Shown here piece after piece: positions 45,580 to 56,964 of a DNA stretch of 64,000 nt. The stretch is from Thuidium tamariscinum (Eukaryota > Streptophyta > Bryopsida > Hypnales > Thuidiaceae), in the NCBI GenBank assembly GCA_947034885.2, contig OX344750.2, forward strand, positions 41,836,821 through 41,900,820. The letters run 5' to 3'. The position numbers and the translations under genes were made by a program. The notes under the pieces are model-generated. The model saw only the letters and a program-made list of their open reading frames with translations. It was not told where the DNA came from and searched no databases. Positions within the stretch are counted from its first letter, which is position 1. Each line of letters begins with the position of its first letter.

Positions 45580-46225
45580 CTCTAGCTAGAATCTCGATCC
45601 TTCAATTGCAAATTAAACACGGCCACTGACACATTCATAAACAGAACTCCAGAATCGAAAACTCGGGGAGTAAGCATGAACCCGAAGTTTGTAGAACGAA
45701 AATGGATCAGTGCTCTCACTCTCTTCCACAACTAGACAGAACTATTTGACATGCACAATCAAATCTTCTGAGAACGTACATATATATATAAATTATTACT
45801 AGCTCGTTTGGTTTGTGAACATGGATTTCCGTCCTCTGTCGACGCCCGTCAGATGGGTTTCTGAGAAGATAAGAGAGGGGTATCATACGAACCGGGTGTC
45901 TACAGTAAGTTAGATGATTTTGCAGCTTTCGATTGGATTTGATACATGGGAGTTCAGCTTGTGTTTGTTGTTATAAAGTTAAGTGCGACCCTTGAGCTAC
46001 AGTAGCGACTCTTGCAAGCGGAGGACAACAGATTTTGCGTGCCTCGACCTTTTATGTGCCGGATGGCTGGCTTCTAGAGTCTAGTAAGCTTTGGACTGTC
46101 TGGAAGTCCCGCCAGATATTTCTTTCCACGTGAACAAAGGGTGTCAGAATTGGATAACGGACTGACGAAGTGTGCGTGTCAGGATTAGAGGATGAGTCGG
46201 TCAGCCAGCCATTTGATGTTGCTAC
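45580..46225. other. Upstream region of the plastid-protein gene
   Basis: Promoter side of the minus-strand gene. A (TA)n run at 45780-45790 is the only feature noticed; too far for a core promoter. Confidence 0.4.
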
Positions 46226-47060
46226 GGTGGAAGCACCCAAAACCGTCCAAATAAGGAATTCAGTATAGGTGGAGGGCAGTTATTTCTAAAAACAGTGTTT
46301 TCCTAGTATTAGCGAGTGAAAATCATGTCTATAAAAAAAAAAAAGATTTTTTGTATGTCGTATGTAATTTCTAAAAAATTTCAAAGTGTTGGCTCTTTAG
46401 ATCATAGAAACTATTCAATAGATGCCTCCAAATCAGAATGCTATTAAAATCAGCAATGAGTCAATAAGGTTTTGGTATGTGTCCTTAATATGCGTCAGCG
46501 AATTAGAGTCAAGCATTTGGCAAACACATTGACTGTAAGCTAGAGACACTTTTGGATCAGTCTAGAATCCAACGTAAGGATAGGTGCAGTATTGGGTGTT
46601 TCTTCCTTAGGAAGAATTAGTTCTTATAGCAAAAATAAATAGCATGATGGGTTCATAGGTTCATTTCACTTTAATTGTGTTTATCTTTCATTTGTGTATA
46701 AAATGAAAAATGAAAAATAAAATCTATAGCAGAAGCATCCAAGATTGTGCAAACAAGGAATTCAACATAGTTGGAGGCAATTTTTTCTAAAAATAATATT
46801 TTTCAAGTATTAGCAAGTGAAAATCATAAATATTAAAAAAAAAATTCAGATGTCATACGTAATTTGTATGATTTTCCAAAGTGTTGGCTCCCTAGACCAC
46901 TGAAACTACTATCATGTAGGTACTGAAATTGTCATCAACAAATTAGAGTCAAGTATGTGGTGAATACATTCACTGAATTCTATAGACACAATTAGATGAA
47001 TTTAGGATCCAATGCAAGGAACATATGTAGTATAATTTGGTGTTTGTCCCTTACAATGAA
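46226..47060 (+). repeat. Diverged tandem duplication, about 500-bp unit
   Basis: The segment from 46226 (GAAGCACCCAAAACCGTCC) is repeated from about 46730 (GAAGCATCCAAGATTGTGC), with shared blocks for AAGGAATTCA, AGTGAAAATCAT, AAAGTGTTGGCTC, TTAGAGTCAAG and ATCCAA.G.AAGGA in the same order. Non-coding and clearly old. Confidence 0.75.
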
Positions 47061-47488
47061 GAAGATGAAAATTCCCGTATCAATAGATTTCTATCCCTAT
47101 TCATTAGATGCATTATGAATGCTTTGGAAAGTGGCCTTCATCCCATTAACTAAGTAATGCTGTTGGACACAATAAGTGTCCAATGGATGAGAATTCTTGT
47201 ATCTAACTATGTAAGACAAAATTGCAATTGTTCATCCTTGGAATTTTGTGCAATTTGAAGGCAAGGCCTAGTGAATTTTTTTGAATTTTTTCGAAGTAGA
47301 TCATTCCCATAGTTTCAAAAAGCATGATTTCCATAGAGACCGGTTTGTCCTTACAAAATTATCCTGTATTCCCTAAAATTTATTTGTCAATTCAAGCAAG
47401 GAACTAGTGCTAGAATCTTGCATCAGAATTGTGCAACACCAATTGACCATAAGGCTAGTCACGTTTTCTATAAACAAACAAAAATTGT

Positions 47489-48562
47489 GACTAGAAGAAA
47501 ATCACGTCCGCTGCAATCGACTGATATGCAACTATGTGTCCTATGCGACTTCCCTGCAACTACAATCCTCTGTATTTGTACCAAATTTAATGTTTACACT
47601 ACTATAGTTGCAAAGTAGTCGTAAAGTAGTTGTAGATTGAAGTTTTGAGTTGCATGTAATTACAAAGTAGTTGTAGATTGAAGTTTTGAGTTGCATGTAG
47701 TTACAAAGTAGTTGCAAGTTGAAGTTTGGATTATAGGAATCTAACAAAAGAATTTATGTGATGTATTCTACATCCAAAATTCATCACACTTGTCGACATG
47801 GACCATTTTAGGTTTTGTAGAGTCGAGTGTATCAAACTACAGCTCGGAATAATGTAAATTTGACTACAATTCAACTACTTTACAACTAGAATACAACTAG
47901 AAAATAATTAAATCAAGTTTTATATCAATTGTCCCATCTCAATTGTCAAGAGTATCATTAGATTAGATGGATAAGAGCTGTAAGTTATACCATCTTTAAG
48001 TAATAAAGTTTAATATTACAATTGTAATATTTCTACACTTTGTAGATTTTTACAACTTGTAGATTTCTACAATTTATAGAAATCTACAAATATTTAAAGT
48101 ATAAGAAATTTTAAAACTTTTGAAATTTAAAGTTTTATAAACTTCTGAAATATATTTAATATCAATTTTTGAATTTGATAATCTAAAAGAAGCTAGATCT
48201 AAAATTCTAAAATCTACAGATCATTGAGATTCAATTTTTGAAATCTACAATTATTAAGATAAAAAAATCTATAAATCTATAAATCTACAAGTTACAAACT
48301 AGTTGTAAACTAGTTGCAAAGCAATTGCACACAAGTTGCAAGCAAGTTGTACAAAAGCAAGTTTCAAAAGACTTCATCAATGAAGTTCCACGTAAGCTAT
48401 CTAATAAAAAACAATATTTTCGATTTTGCAACTACATTGCAACTAGTGCGACTTGTCCATTGCAACTGTAGGCTCCAAATTATCACCCAAATGCAAACGT
48501 GTTATGCAACTACATAACTAGTTGCTAATCGCAGTTGCAAAAGCCCCGGTTTTTTTCTAGTG
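47489..48562. mobile_element. 1074-bp CACTA-type element
   Basis: Degenerate ends GACTAGAAGAAAA / TTTTTTTCTAGTG with TGT duplicated on both sides (47486-47488, 48563-48565). Subterminal regions are dense in AGTTGCAA/TTGCAACT words in both orientations, including a 57-bp direct duplication at about 47627-47720. Such subterminal arrays are the transposase-binding regions of CACTA elements. No transposase coding sequence; non-autonomous. Confidence 0.75.
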
Positions 48563-48565
48563 TGT

Positions 48566-50531
48566 TGTTTCAACATATTTAGATGTACTTCATTTAGGGG
48601 ATTTGAAGGCCTTAGAAGATTGTAAGTCCCTAAGATGCTTCTATAAGCACGCCTTTATTGTTGGTTGTTGTAAGAACAAATTTGATGTGGTTGATCATTC
48701 CCACATCATATGGGGAATTTATTGTATACAAATAGCAACATTAGTGCAAATGAATTTAAAATTTAGAACAACACAAAGAATCACATAAACAATTCATTGA
48801 GCTGGCTTCCTATCTATCAATTGATCATCTACTACACATTGTGTGATACAAAATAGTATAGGTTTTTCTTGTAGTCACCTTCTTTTACTAATGACAATTC
48901 AAATAATCATTTGATAACCTTTCCTTACAAAGAAATTGTTGATTGTTTAGTGTTTGCTATGACTTCTATAGTACCAAATCTTTGTTGTCTTGTAATATGT
49001 GTTTCTCAACACTCACAAAATCCATTGACTATTCAAGAGACTCATATAAAGAAGATTTTATTTTTTTAATATTTGAATGAAATCCAACATGGCATCCTAT
49101 ATAATTAAAAAATAGAAAATTGTCTAAATTAGTGACGTCTTAACTGTTTTGATACTAATTGGGCAACAGGGCAAGTGACAAATCAAACTAAAAATATATT
49201 TATTTCTACTTCCATATAAAACTATAAATTGGATAAGCAAGAAACAAACTCTTGGGGGGAAGATTAGTAGTGCAGTATAAAAATAGAAAATGGTGTGCAA
49301 TAAAAAGTAGGGTCAATTCATTGAAGAAAAAATTTATACTTTTGATAAATCTACCATAGCATTGGTAATATGTACTTAGGGTGATTATTAAAAAAAATGA
49401 GGTATAGGAAAAAGCCTTCATTTTTCAATATAGTAGGAAAAAAAATAGGATGCCAAAAGTTGGATATTCCTAGAAGTGTTTAATATGTTTAGTTTCTTAA
49501 TGAGGGATAAATGGAGGTGTTTAGAAAAGATATCTTGATTTTGAATTAAAATGAAGTACCTAAGTTTAACTCCTATAGATTTTTTACTATATTTTCACCA
49601 AAAACGCTCCAAACTAACTGCAATTTCTAATACAAATGCAAAATTTTAGAAAAAAAACAAACATTTTTTGACATATGTAGTCGTAGGATCTTGTATTAAG
49701 GTGGTTTGAAAAGATACAAAAAAGATTTCATAAATCTACACCATGTAGATTGCAAAATATTAACATTTGAATTGGCAAAAATCCTTTTTTTATCCCTAAG
49801 AAAATCTAAGCAGCTGCACTTCACAAGGTCACATTTGTATGAAGGAATGTTTTAAATGGTGGTTGTTCTTTGAAATAATTCTCCAATGCAAGTTGGCTAT
49901 ATACTTAAATTTTTTCAAATCATTTGGAATTGTACAATATATAGGAAAAAAATAGTAAGTAGAAAAAGGTAAAAAATATTTCAAAATACTACATTGTGAA
50001 CAATTTATTTATGGAAATAAAAATGCCAATCCCAATGGTTGTAATATTATAATATACAATCTTCACCCAATGTTTTGTTTGTTTTTTCAAAAATATTAAA
50101 AATTGAATTAAATAAAAACTTTCAAACTTTTTGTAAAGTAGAGATTCTATAACTATTGGCAAATTACCCCAAACTAAAACCCTTCATAACTTTTGACTCA
50201 TTGATTAAAAGAAAAAGAAAAAGATTCAAAGCTTTCCACATAGATCTAAATTTAATGAAGCAATTTCAAATTTTTATTTCTTAAAAAATTATTTTTAAAG
50301 AAGTGTTTTTGGTTGCCAGGGTTGTCCACTGAGTAAATAAAACAACATATCATATTATAACTTTTTTACCATGTAATAAAAAGTTATAAAAGTTGTCGAG
50401 CCTTAAAGCTACTTCTTGGAGAAATGTTTTGTGAAAATTTCAAAGAAAAAAAAAAATCCTTTTGTAATGAGTTGCCCAAAATCACTATATTGCCAAAAAA
50501 TGTAGTTTAAGGCTTTAGAGGTTAACTTAAT
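48566..50531. other. Intergenic, one transposon end
   Basis: AT-rich without genes. At about 48842-48884 there is a sequence (GTGATACAAAATAGTATAGG, TTTCTTGTAGTCACC) resembling the right end of the element at 54868-55599, so a fragment of that family may be present. Confidence 0.4.
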
Positions 50532-51056
50532 GGGTCATTGCAAGAAAGACCGACCGATTTGTGTAGCGTTTTCCACAGTATTGCTGAAATTTTCGGGAAT
50601 ACTATATAATTAAAAAAATAATTTTTTAAAAATGTGAAAAATATGTTTTATGTACATACCTCGAAGAAGAAGGTACCCTAGGAAGGAAAAGTGTAGAAAA
50701 ATTCTCTAAGTAGGAGAACTAGAAAAGTGCAAATTTCCATGAAAATAGGTACTTTTACATTTTAATTTGTAAAAAATAGGAAATTTTTTAAAAAAAAAAC
50801 TAAAAGATGGAAATTTGGGAGAACTTTATGATGAAGAGATTTCACCAAGAGAATGATCTCAAAACCATCTTAAATGTTCAAAAGTATGCGCGCAAGGGAG
50901 GCCTGTTCACGCACATGTAGAGGAAAGAGAATAATGATTTTTGAGATTTCCTTTGGTAGAAACATGCCTAACTAGTATGGAAATAGGCCACAAAAATTTC
51001 AGCTTTAGATCATTAATTTTGGATGCTCCCTAGTACTAAAAACCCCTAAACTGCAA
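50532..51056 (+). repeat. Left part of the GGGTCATTGCAAG element (truncated copy)
   Basis: Over 90 percent similar by eye to 54868-55395, starting GGGTCATTGCAAGAAAGAC. Its right half and right end are missing; it abuts the long-LTR fragment at 51057. Confidence 0.75.
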
Positions 51057-51450
51057 CGATCTCTAGTGGGTGTCTAACCTACGTGTAATCCAATTATGCC
51101 TTCCAAGCAATGGATATTTCTAATTTCCTACTAATTGGTCTCCTTGCAATTGCTAGGATGAAATGACTTTACTTTCAGTTTTGATTGAATTTGGCTAAAT
51201 CTTTTTGGTTGTTTTCTAATTCTTAATGTCAATGGGAGTCTAAGACTTCACTTGATTTGGTCAATCCTTTTTGACCTTCGTGCAAGTGAGCGGGTTCTAT
51301 CTAAGTATGCATTCTATTCTAGCTTTTTTGCTGTTTGATCAAATTCAAAGTAGCTGTGATTTTTTCTGTTCTAAGATATCTTTCATAGAATCTAATCCTA
51401 ATTTGTTTCTAGGTTGTCTCTTAATCTCAACAATGAGATACTTCACTATA
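51057..51450 (-). repeat. Fragment of the very long LTR family
   Basis: Colinear with 57032-57420 of the solo LTR (CTAGTGGGTGTCTAACCTAC, TTCCAAGCAATGGAT, TTCTAAGATATCT). Interrupted at its right by a Mutator-like end at 51450. Confidence 0.75.
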
Positions 51451-51785
51451 GGGTTGACGAATTGCCACGTCTGGAGGAAAATCACGTCCAAAATCCGGAC
51501 GTCCGAACAGAGCGGACGCAACGGATGCATGCGTCGGGCGCCGTCCAGGGGACGGCGGATGGGTAGTGAAATGGGTGGTGGGATGGCCTTCGGACATGCG
51601 GACGCACAGACGATCGGACAAACGGACACGGTTGGACTAGTGGGGTGCGGACGGCGAGGTCCACATCCGCCGCCGAAGCGGATCCACCATCGAACCAGAG
51701 CCCTGCGGCCGCTCCTTGCTGTCCAATCGCAGGTCCGGGGCGGGCGCTTTTTAGGGTTGGAGGCGGATGGGTATATTGCAATAGA
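51450..51785. mobile_element. Mutator-like element, one end only recognised
   Basis: AGGGTTGACGAATTGC followed by AAAATCACGTCCAAAATCC and CGGACGTCCG is nearly the same as the inverted right end of the element at 53261-53671. The following 330 bp are rich in CGGACG/CGTCCG words as in that element. The opposite end was not found, so the limit is approximate. Confidence 0.5.
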
Positions 51786-53260
51786 GTGGCTTCATTAGTA
51801 TTCACTTCTTCTCTCCTTCATAGCCAATTAGTTGGATGTGCTACTGTTGCTTTATGCGCTAGTTGCTCCTACAGGGTGGAGAGTTGGGGTCTTCCAGCGT
51901 ACATTACTATTTTGTGTTCATACGTTTTCTTTGCTCGTGGCAACCACATACTATGACTAATTATCTGAGGACTCAAAAATTCAAATTGTCCATCATGACT
52001 GGTGAAGGGGGTGCACATAGTGATGCGATGATTTCAAGAGACGAAAACAAGAAGAGGACTAAAGTGAAGGGGGGAATACATGGATTGCACTTTCAAATTT
52101 TGGATGACCCTAACATCAAAGCAGAGAGCAATTGGGAGAAGGAGAAAACGGAGTATTGGACCTCCAAAATGTGCAAAAAATATGTGAAAATGTACCACAT
52201 TGACAAGCTGTGGCCTCGGGAGTGTCACGTTGGACATACAAGGGATTATTGTTGTAAGCCCAAGACTTGCAACAATCTGCATTTTGTTCATCGATCTCAA
52301 GAGGTGTGGCGAGCCCTCTTTAGAGAGAAGACAAGGAATAAGGGGTACATAAACTACAGCCTTGCATCGATGGTATATGCTGAACTGATATTGGCTCGTA
52401 AGGTGGACTGGAGCACATTTCCAACCACAATACAATCTCCGCTTTTGCATCCAAAGGATCAAAAAGATATTCCGGATTTGTACAATCCCGAGGCACAGTC
52501 AAGTGAGCCGAGCGAGGCAATTAGCCCCGAAAAAGTATTAAAAAATACTACAATGCTTACAACTAAGGACTCGGAAGTGACAAGTGATGCAGTACAGTTG
52601 CCTCCCACGGAAATCCAAACAAAAGGGAGCAATGGTTTATTGGAAGGTGTGCAAGGAGAAGGGGTTTTAATTCCTCCAACATGTTTGATAGCCATACCAA
52701 GTGAATCGACTATGGGTGTCCCAAGCATTGTTGTGAACAAGGAAAATGTTGTAGAAGAAGGTGGGATGCAAAAAACATCATGGGAATCTATTGGTGAAGG
52801 AGAAGTTGCAAAGGCCAATGCTACAATTGATAGTCTTGTGGACGGTTCAATACCACACAACTCAACAAGTGTCCTTGCAAATGCGGACTTGCCAATTATG
52901 TTGGCTCCAATTGTAAGTCCAAGAGTGAAGCTACAACCATCATCAAGAAATGAAGAGTGCCACAATGATGGCGCAATGAATTTGACCAACGATGGCGTGC
53001 AGATTGAGAGCAAGTATCCCCACTTGTTAGCTCTGAGCACATCCCAATTGGAACTTCTCAATAAAATGGCCAATGCTAAAGAATTGGAAGACTTGTTAGA
53101 GTGCTCTCTTCGGTGGAAAACATTTCAAGAGCAACTCAAGAAATGTGAATCCGAGAACAAGACGAGCAACTCCATTGAAGTTCAAGAGGGAGTTGAATTT
53201 GGAAAAGGCCATGAGATTGACGAGCTAAAGCGGAAATTGGACCAGGCAATCCAAGAAAAT

Positions 53261-53671
53261 CAGGGATGACGGGACGTCTGGACGTCCGTTTAGACATCCG
53301 GACGTCCATGGGACGTAGACGCTACCCCTCGGACGTCTTTTGACATTTGAAATTTTTTTTGACATACGTCCAGTGGACGGGCGACCGGACAGCCATGTGG
53401 ACGGCCTTTCAGTAAGACGGAAGGCGGACGGGTGGTCAGTCGGACTGCGGACGGAGCAGCGGACGGGGGGTCGGAAACTGCGGACGGGCGGTCGGACGGT
53501 GCTGTCCGCAGTCCCGACCGCCAATCCGCCCATCCGAAGTTCCGTCCGCACGTCTACTTCCGATGGATGCCGCCCGTTGGTCGCCGAGGACTACGTCCAC
53601 AACGTCCACTACGTCCGGACGTCCGGATTTTGGACGTAATTTTGCCCTGGACGTTGCAATTCGTCAACCCT
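53261..53671. mobile_element. 411-bp Mutator-like MITE
   Basis: Ends AGGGATGACG / CGTCAACCCT, flanked by 9-bp repeats CAAGAAAAT (53252-53260) and GAAGAAAAT (53672-53680), 8 of 9 identical; a 9-bp duplication is typical of Mutator elements. Interior is full of GGACGTCC, CGGACG and CGTCCG. Removing it with one repeat restores the frame of the RING pseudogene. Confidence 0.8.
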
Positions 53672-54867
53672 GAAGAAAATGTCCGTGCTCAATTGAAGGT
53701 GAAGCAATTGAAACGCATTGTACACTTCGATAAATGCATGCTAAAGAAGAGTTTGGACTCCTGATGGTTGGTATGGGCACAAAAACTTCAAGACAAATTG
53801 GACGTACTGTCTCAAGCAATGAAAAGACTCCTCAAATTGGCAATGAAGTCGGAGGAGGAATGCAATGCAATAGAGAGTTCTTTTTGGCGCTTGAAGCAAA
53901 TGTTTGAGTTGCATCCAAGGGGATCCACCGACATTACATATTGGGGAGATGTGGATGCAATGTTTGAGCGCTTGAACCACACCAAGAAAGAAGAGGATCT
54001 CGACATCAATTGGACCTTGGAACTAGAGGAAGGGTGGATCCCTTACAACACATTTTCAGCACACATCAAGAAAAATGAGAAGGCAATAGTGCATGCTTGT
54101 GATCCTTCACCTAGCTTATTAACAGCTCACTGTAGTCTTTGCCGAGGTCCTTTTGGTCTTGAAGGAGCCCTAACCATGGGCCAATGCCACCACACTTTTC
54201 ATGTCACATGCATTGTCAGAGCATCACTCATTCGTTCGGTTTGTCCCAAGTGCCGTTCTCCTTTGAGTTCGAGGTTTTACAAAATGTTTGGAATTTTGGA
54301 CGATATGCCCCTTGGACAAAAATACAATCGATGGAACCTTCCACTTGATTAGGGGCCATACAAATTCCAAAATTATGTACATTGGGAAAACCCTTTGACA
54401 TGGAATTCATTGGAACGAAAGCATGCATTGTATGAGGATGTTCAGGTAGCTGTGGATCCCTTCATATGGATGTGTCATGATATCGAGGTCGAATTGCGAG
54501 CCCGTGGTATTGAAGACGACGAGGCTCGAGAATTGTTTTGTTGTAGCATGGGGGACATTGGAGCATGCAACACAAAAAATTCTTCCGATTTCCTACAAAA
54601 GAAGTGAAGAAAGGGCCAGATGGAAATTGGATGGAAGTCAAACATGCTCTAGAGGTCAATGAGCAATATGGGGCGTATAATCACACGTTGATGGGTAGAG
54701 CCCTCTTCTTGTCAAACTTAGAAGAAGCAGCACAAGTTCGTGCCTTTGTGGATGTGGATGGGAAATCAACCACAAAACATAAAGTTATAGAAGTGGCCAT
54801 GGCATTTGATAAGAGGATAGACGAGATCATAACTCAATGGAGAGATTTCCTATTTGGTGGAAAACAT

Positions 54868-55599
54868 GGGTCATTGCAAGAAAGACTGACCGATTTATGT
54901 AGCGTTTTCTACAGTACTGCTGAAATTTTCGGGAGTACTGTATAATTAGAAAAAAAAATTTTAAAAAATTTTAAAAATATGTTTTAGGTATATACCTCTA
55001 AGAAGAAAGTACCCTAGAAAGGAAAAGTGTAGGAAAATTCTCTAAGTAGGAGAACTAGAAAAGTGCAAATTTTCATGAAAATAGCTACTTTGACGTTTTA
55101 ATTTGTAAAAAATAGGAAAAAGAATTTTTTTAAAAACTAAAAATTGGCAATTGGGGAGAACTTTATGATGAAGAGATTTCACCAAATAATGATCTCAAAA
55201 CCATCTTAATTGTTCAAAAGTATGCGCGCAAGGGAGGCCTGTTTGCGCATATGTAGAGGAAAGAGAATAATGATTTTTAAGATTTCCTTTGGTAGAAACA
55301 TGCCTACCTAGTATAGAAATAGGCCACAGAAATTTCAGCTTTAGATCATTAATTTTGGATGCTCCCCAGTACTAAAAAACCCTAAACCGCAAAGTGTGAC
55401 AAATTAGCTTAATTGAAATTTAATTATAAAATGATTTTTGAATTTTTTTGAAAAATAAGGAATTTGATTGTTGTCATGTTAGAAATCTTTAGTCAAAATT
55501 TCAAGTTAATATGGTTCATACTTTAAAAGTTATAATCAATAACAACTCCGTCATTCAAAGTGTGACGCAAAATAGTACCGGTCTTTCTTGCAATCACCC
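54868..55599. mobile_element. 732-bp TIR element interrupting the RING pseudogene
   Basis: Ends GGGTCATTGCAAGAAAGAC / GTCTTTCTTGCAATCACCC. A subterminal AAAGTGTGAC box occurs twice, after 55392 and after 55556. It has no coding capacity. No target duplication was identified. A truncated relative lies at 50532-51056. Superfamily not assigned. Confidence 0.7.
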
Positions 55600-55849
55600 A
55601 CGTGGGGTATGGTTCTTCATGCAAGACGATGAAGAAACGGTCAATGTTATGGTGGATTGAGTGGATGCTGCTTTAGGAGCCTTGAAGGCCAATGAAGTCA
55701 ATTTGTCTTCCAAGAAAAAGAACAAACGGAAGCTTGAAGACAATAATGACTACTCCCCAAATTCAAAACGTCAATCTCACATGGTTGATATGGGAGCTCA
55801 ATCCGGAGACCTCGTTATTCAAGAAAGTTCTGGGCCTCCAACTCGTTGA

Positions 55850-56089
55850 GCAAGTGCAAGACTCATGGCTAAAGAAGCCTCACCTAGTGATTTGAGAGTG
55901 GGTAGCATTGACGAAAAGAAGTAGAGTCGGACCTTATTTGAATTAGGATTCAATTAAATAGACATCCGAAGTGTTGTTTGGATTTCATAAGGATTAGGTA
56001 CTAGTCTACTACTAGTTCAATGTACTTGTCATATATTTTTATTTATTTTTAATATATTAATATATATGCTAAGCCAATGTATATTTTCA
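55850..56089. other. Short non-coding gap
   Basis: AT-rich tail downstream of the pseudogene; nothing recognised. Confidence 0.4.
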
Positions 56090-56964
56090 TTCATTATGGT
56101 GTAATTTGTATTGATTTCTTAGTTTATAAATAGACATGTCCCTATGGAACTGTGGAAGTATGGATGAAAAGATTGTCAAACAGGATTGGATGCGGGTTTC
56201 AATGTGTGAATGATTAGAATTGTTTTAATTCTTTTTTCACATGTGAATCATAATAAATAATTAAATTTAATACATGGGCCACAACAAAAATTATAGATGT
56301 TAAATGAAGTGTTTGGATAGGTCGGTAGGAATGATCATGTCATTATCAAAAATTTGATTATACTCCTAGAGTGATAATTGGACTTCCAAAGTCAAATTTG
56401 AACACTGAACAGAAATGTTCGTGGAACAATTAGTCTACCAACATCTCAATGTTTGTAGTCCAATTGACCAATAAACATTTCCATCCGGTATTCAAACTTG
56501 GCTGAAGTAACACCCAGTTACCCACGGAATATGACCAATTGACCACGATCATGAGAAGCGATTACCATTGGGGTTTGAATCCTATACCTCGGGACCCCAT
56601 GGAAGTTGAAGAAGCCAAGTGATTAAATCACAACTTCCTTTCATACCTTAACATGAACGCCCACTTGATGTCTTGAACTTTGCCTTCTAAAATGTAGTTG
56701 GTTTGTGAGTCCAGGCACATGGACGCCGTGTAGCGGACGAGTGGCACTCTGCTCCATCTCGATCGTCCGCCCATCCGCCCGTCCGCTCCATCTTTAGCGC
56801 TTGTCCGCTCTCCTATCCGCTCCATCTCGGCCGTCAACAGGACGCTTACTTCGCCACAATTCAGGCGTCCGTCCGCCTCACCCATCTCGGCCATCCGTCG
56901 CATCTCGGCCGTCCAGATCCCGTCCGAAAGTCCGTCCAAACACGTATAAGAATGTCTTGCCCGC
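56090..56964. repeat. Repeat X, copy 1 (left portion)
   Basis: About 90 percent similar to 62095-62954. Contains a GC-rich block of CGTCCG/CATCTCG words (56720-56935) and, on the minus strand, GGATTCAAACCCC (about 56562-56574), a B-box-like motif. It stops at CCCGC where the solo LTR was inserted and resumes at 61421-61513. Confidence 0.8.

Larger units (their letters stand above)
51953..55849 (+). pseudogene. Decayed RING-H2 protein gene with two transposon insertions
   Basis: One ancestral frame can be followed from ATG 51953 (possibly 51995) through 53260, across a 411-bp Mutator-like insertion, past a TGA (53761-53763) to a TAG (54350-54352) and on to about 54600, where an A-run at about 54570 shifts the frame; it then continues to the second insertion (54868-55599) and, after it, to 55849 with one more TGA. 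N-terminal part has a Cys/His cluster CHVGHTRDYCCKPKTC and a Ser/Thr-rich linker. A RING-H2 finger is at 54131-54253 with spacing C-X2-C-X14-C-X-H-X2-H-X2-C-X10-C-X2-C, the type found in E3 ubiquitin ligases. A basic, nuclear-signal-like tail follows (SSKKKNKRKLE). Family not recognised; could be a host or a transposon-borne gene. Confidence 0.7.

Noticed and set aside
51450-53671. A single 2.2-kb Mutator-like element carrying the RING gene part
   Set aside because: The outer ends match each other well, but the coding frame continues outside 53671 and the 9-bp duplication fits the smaller 53261-53671 unit.
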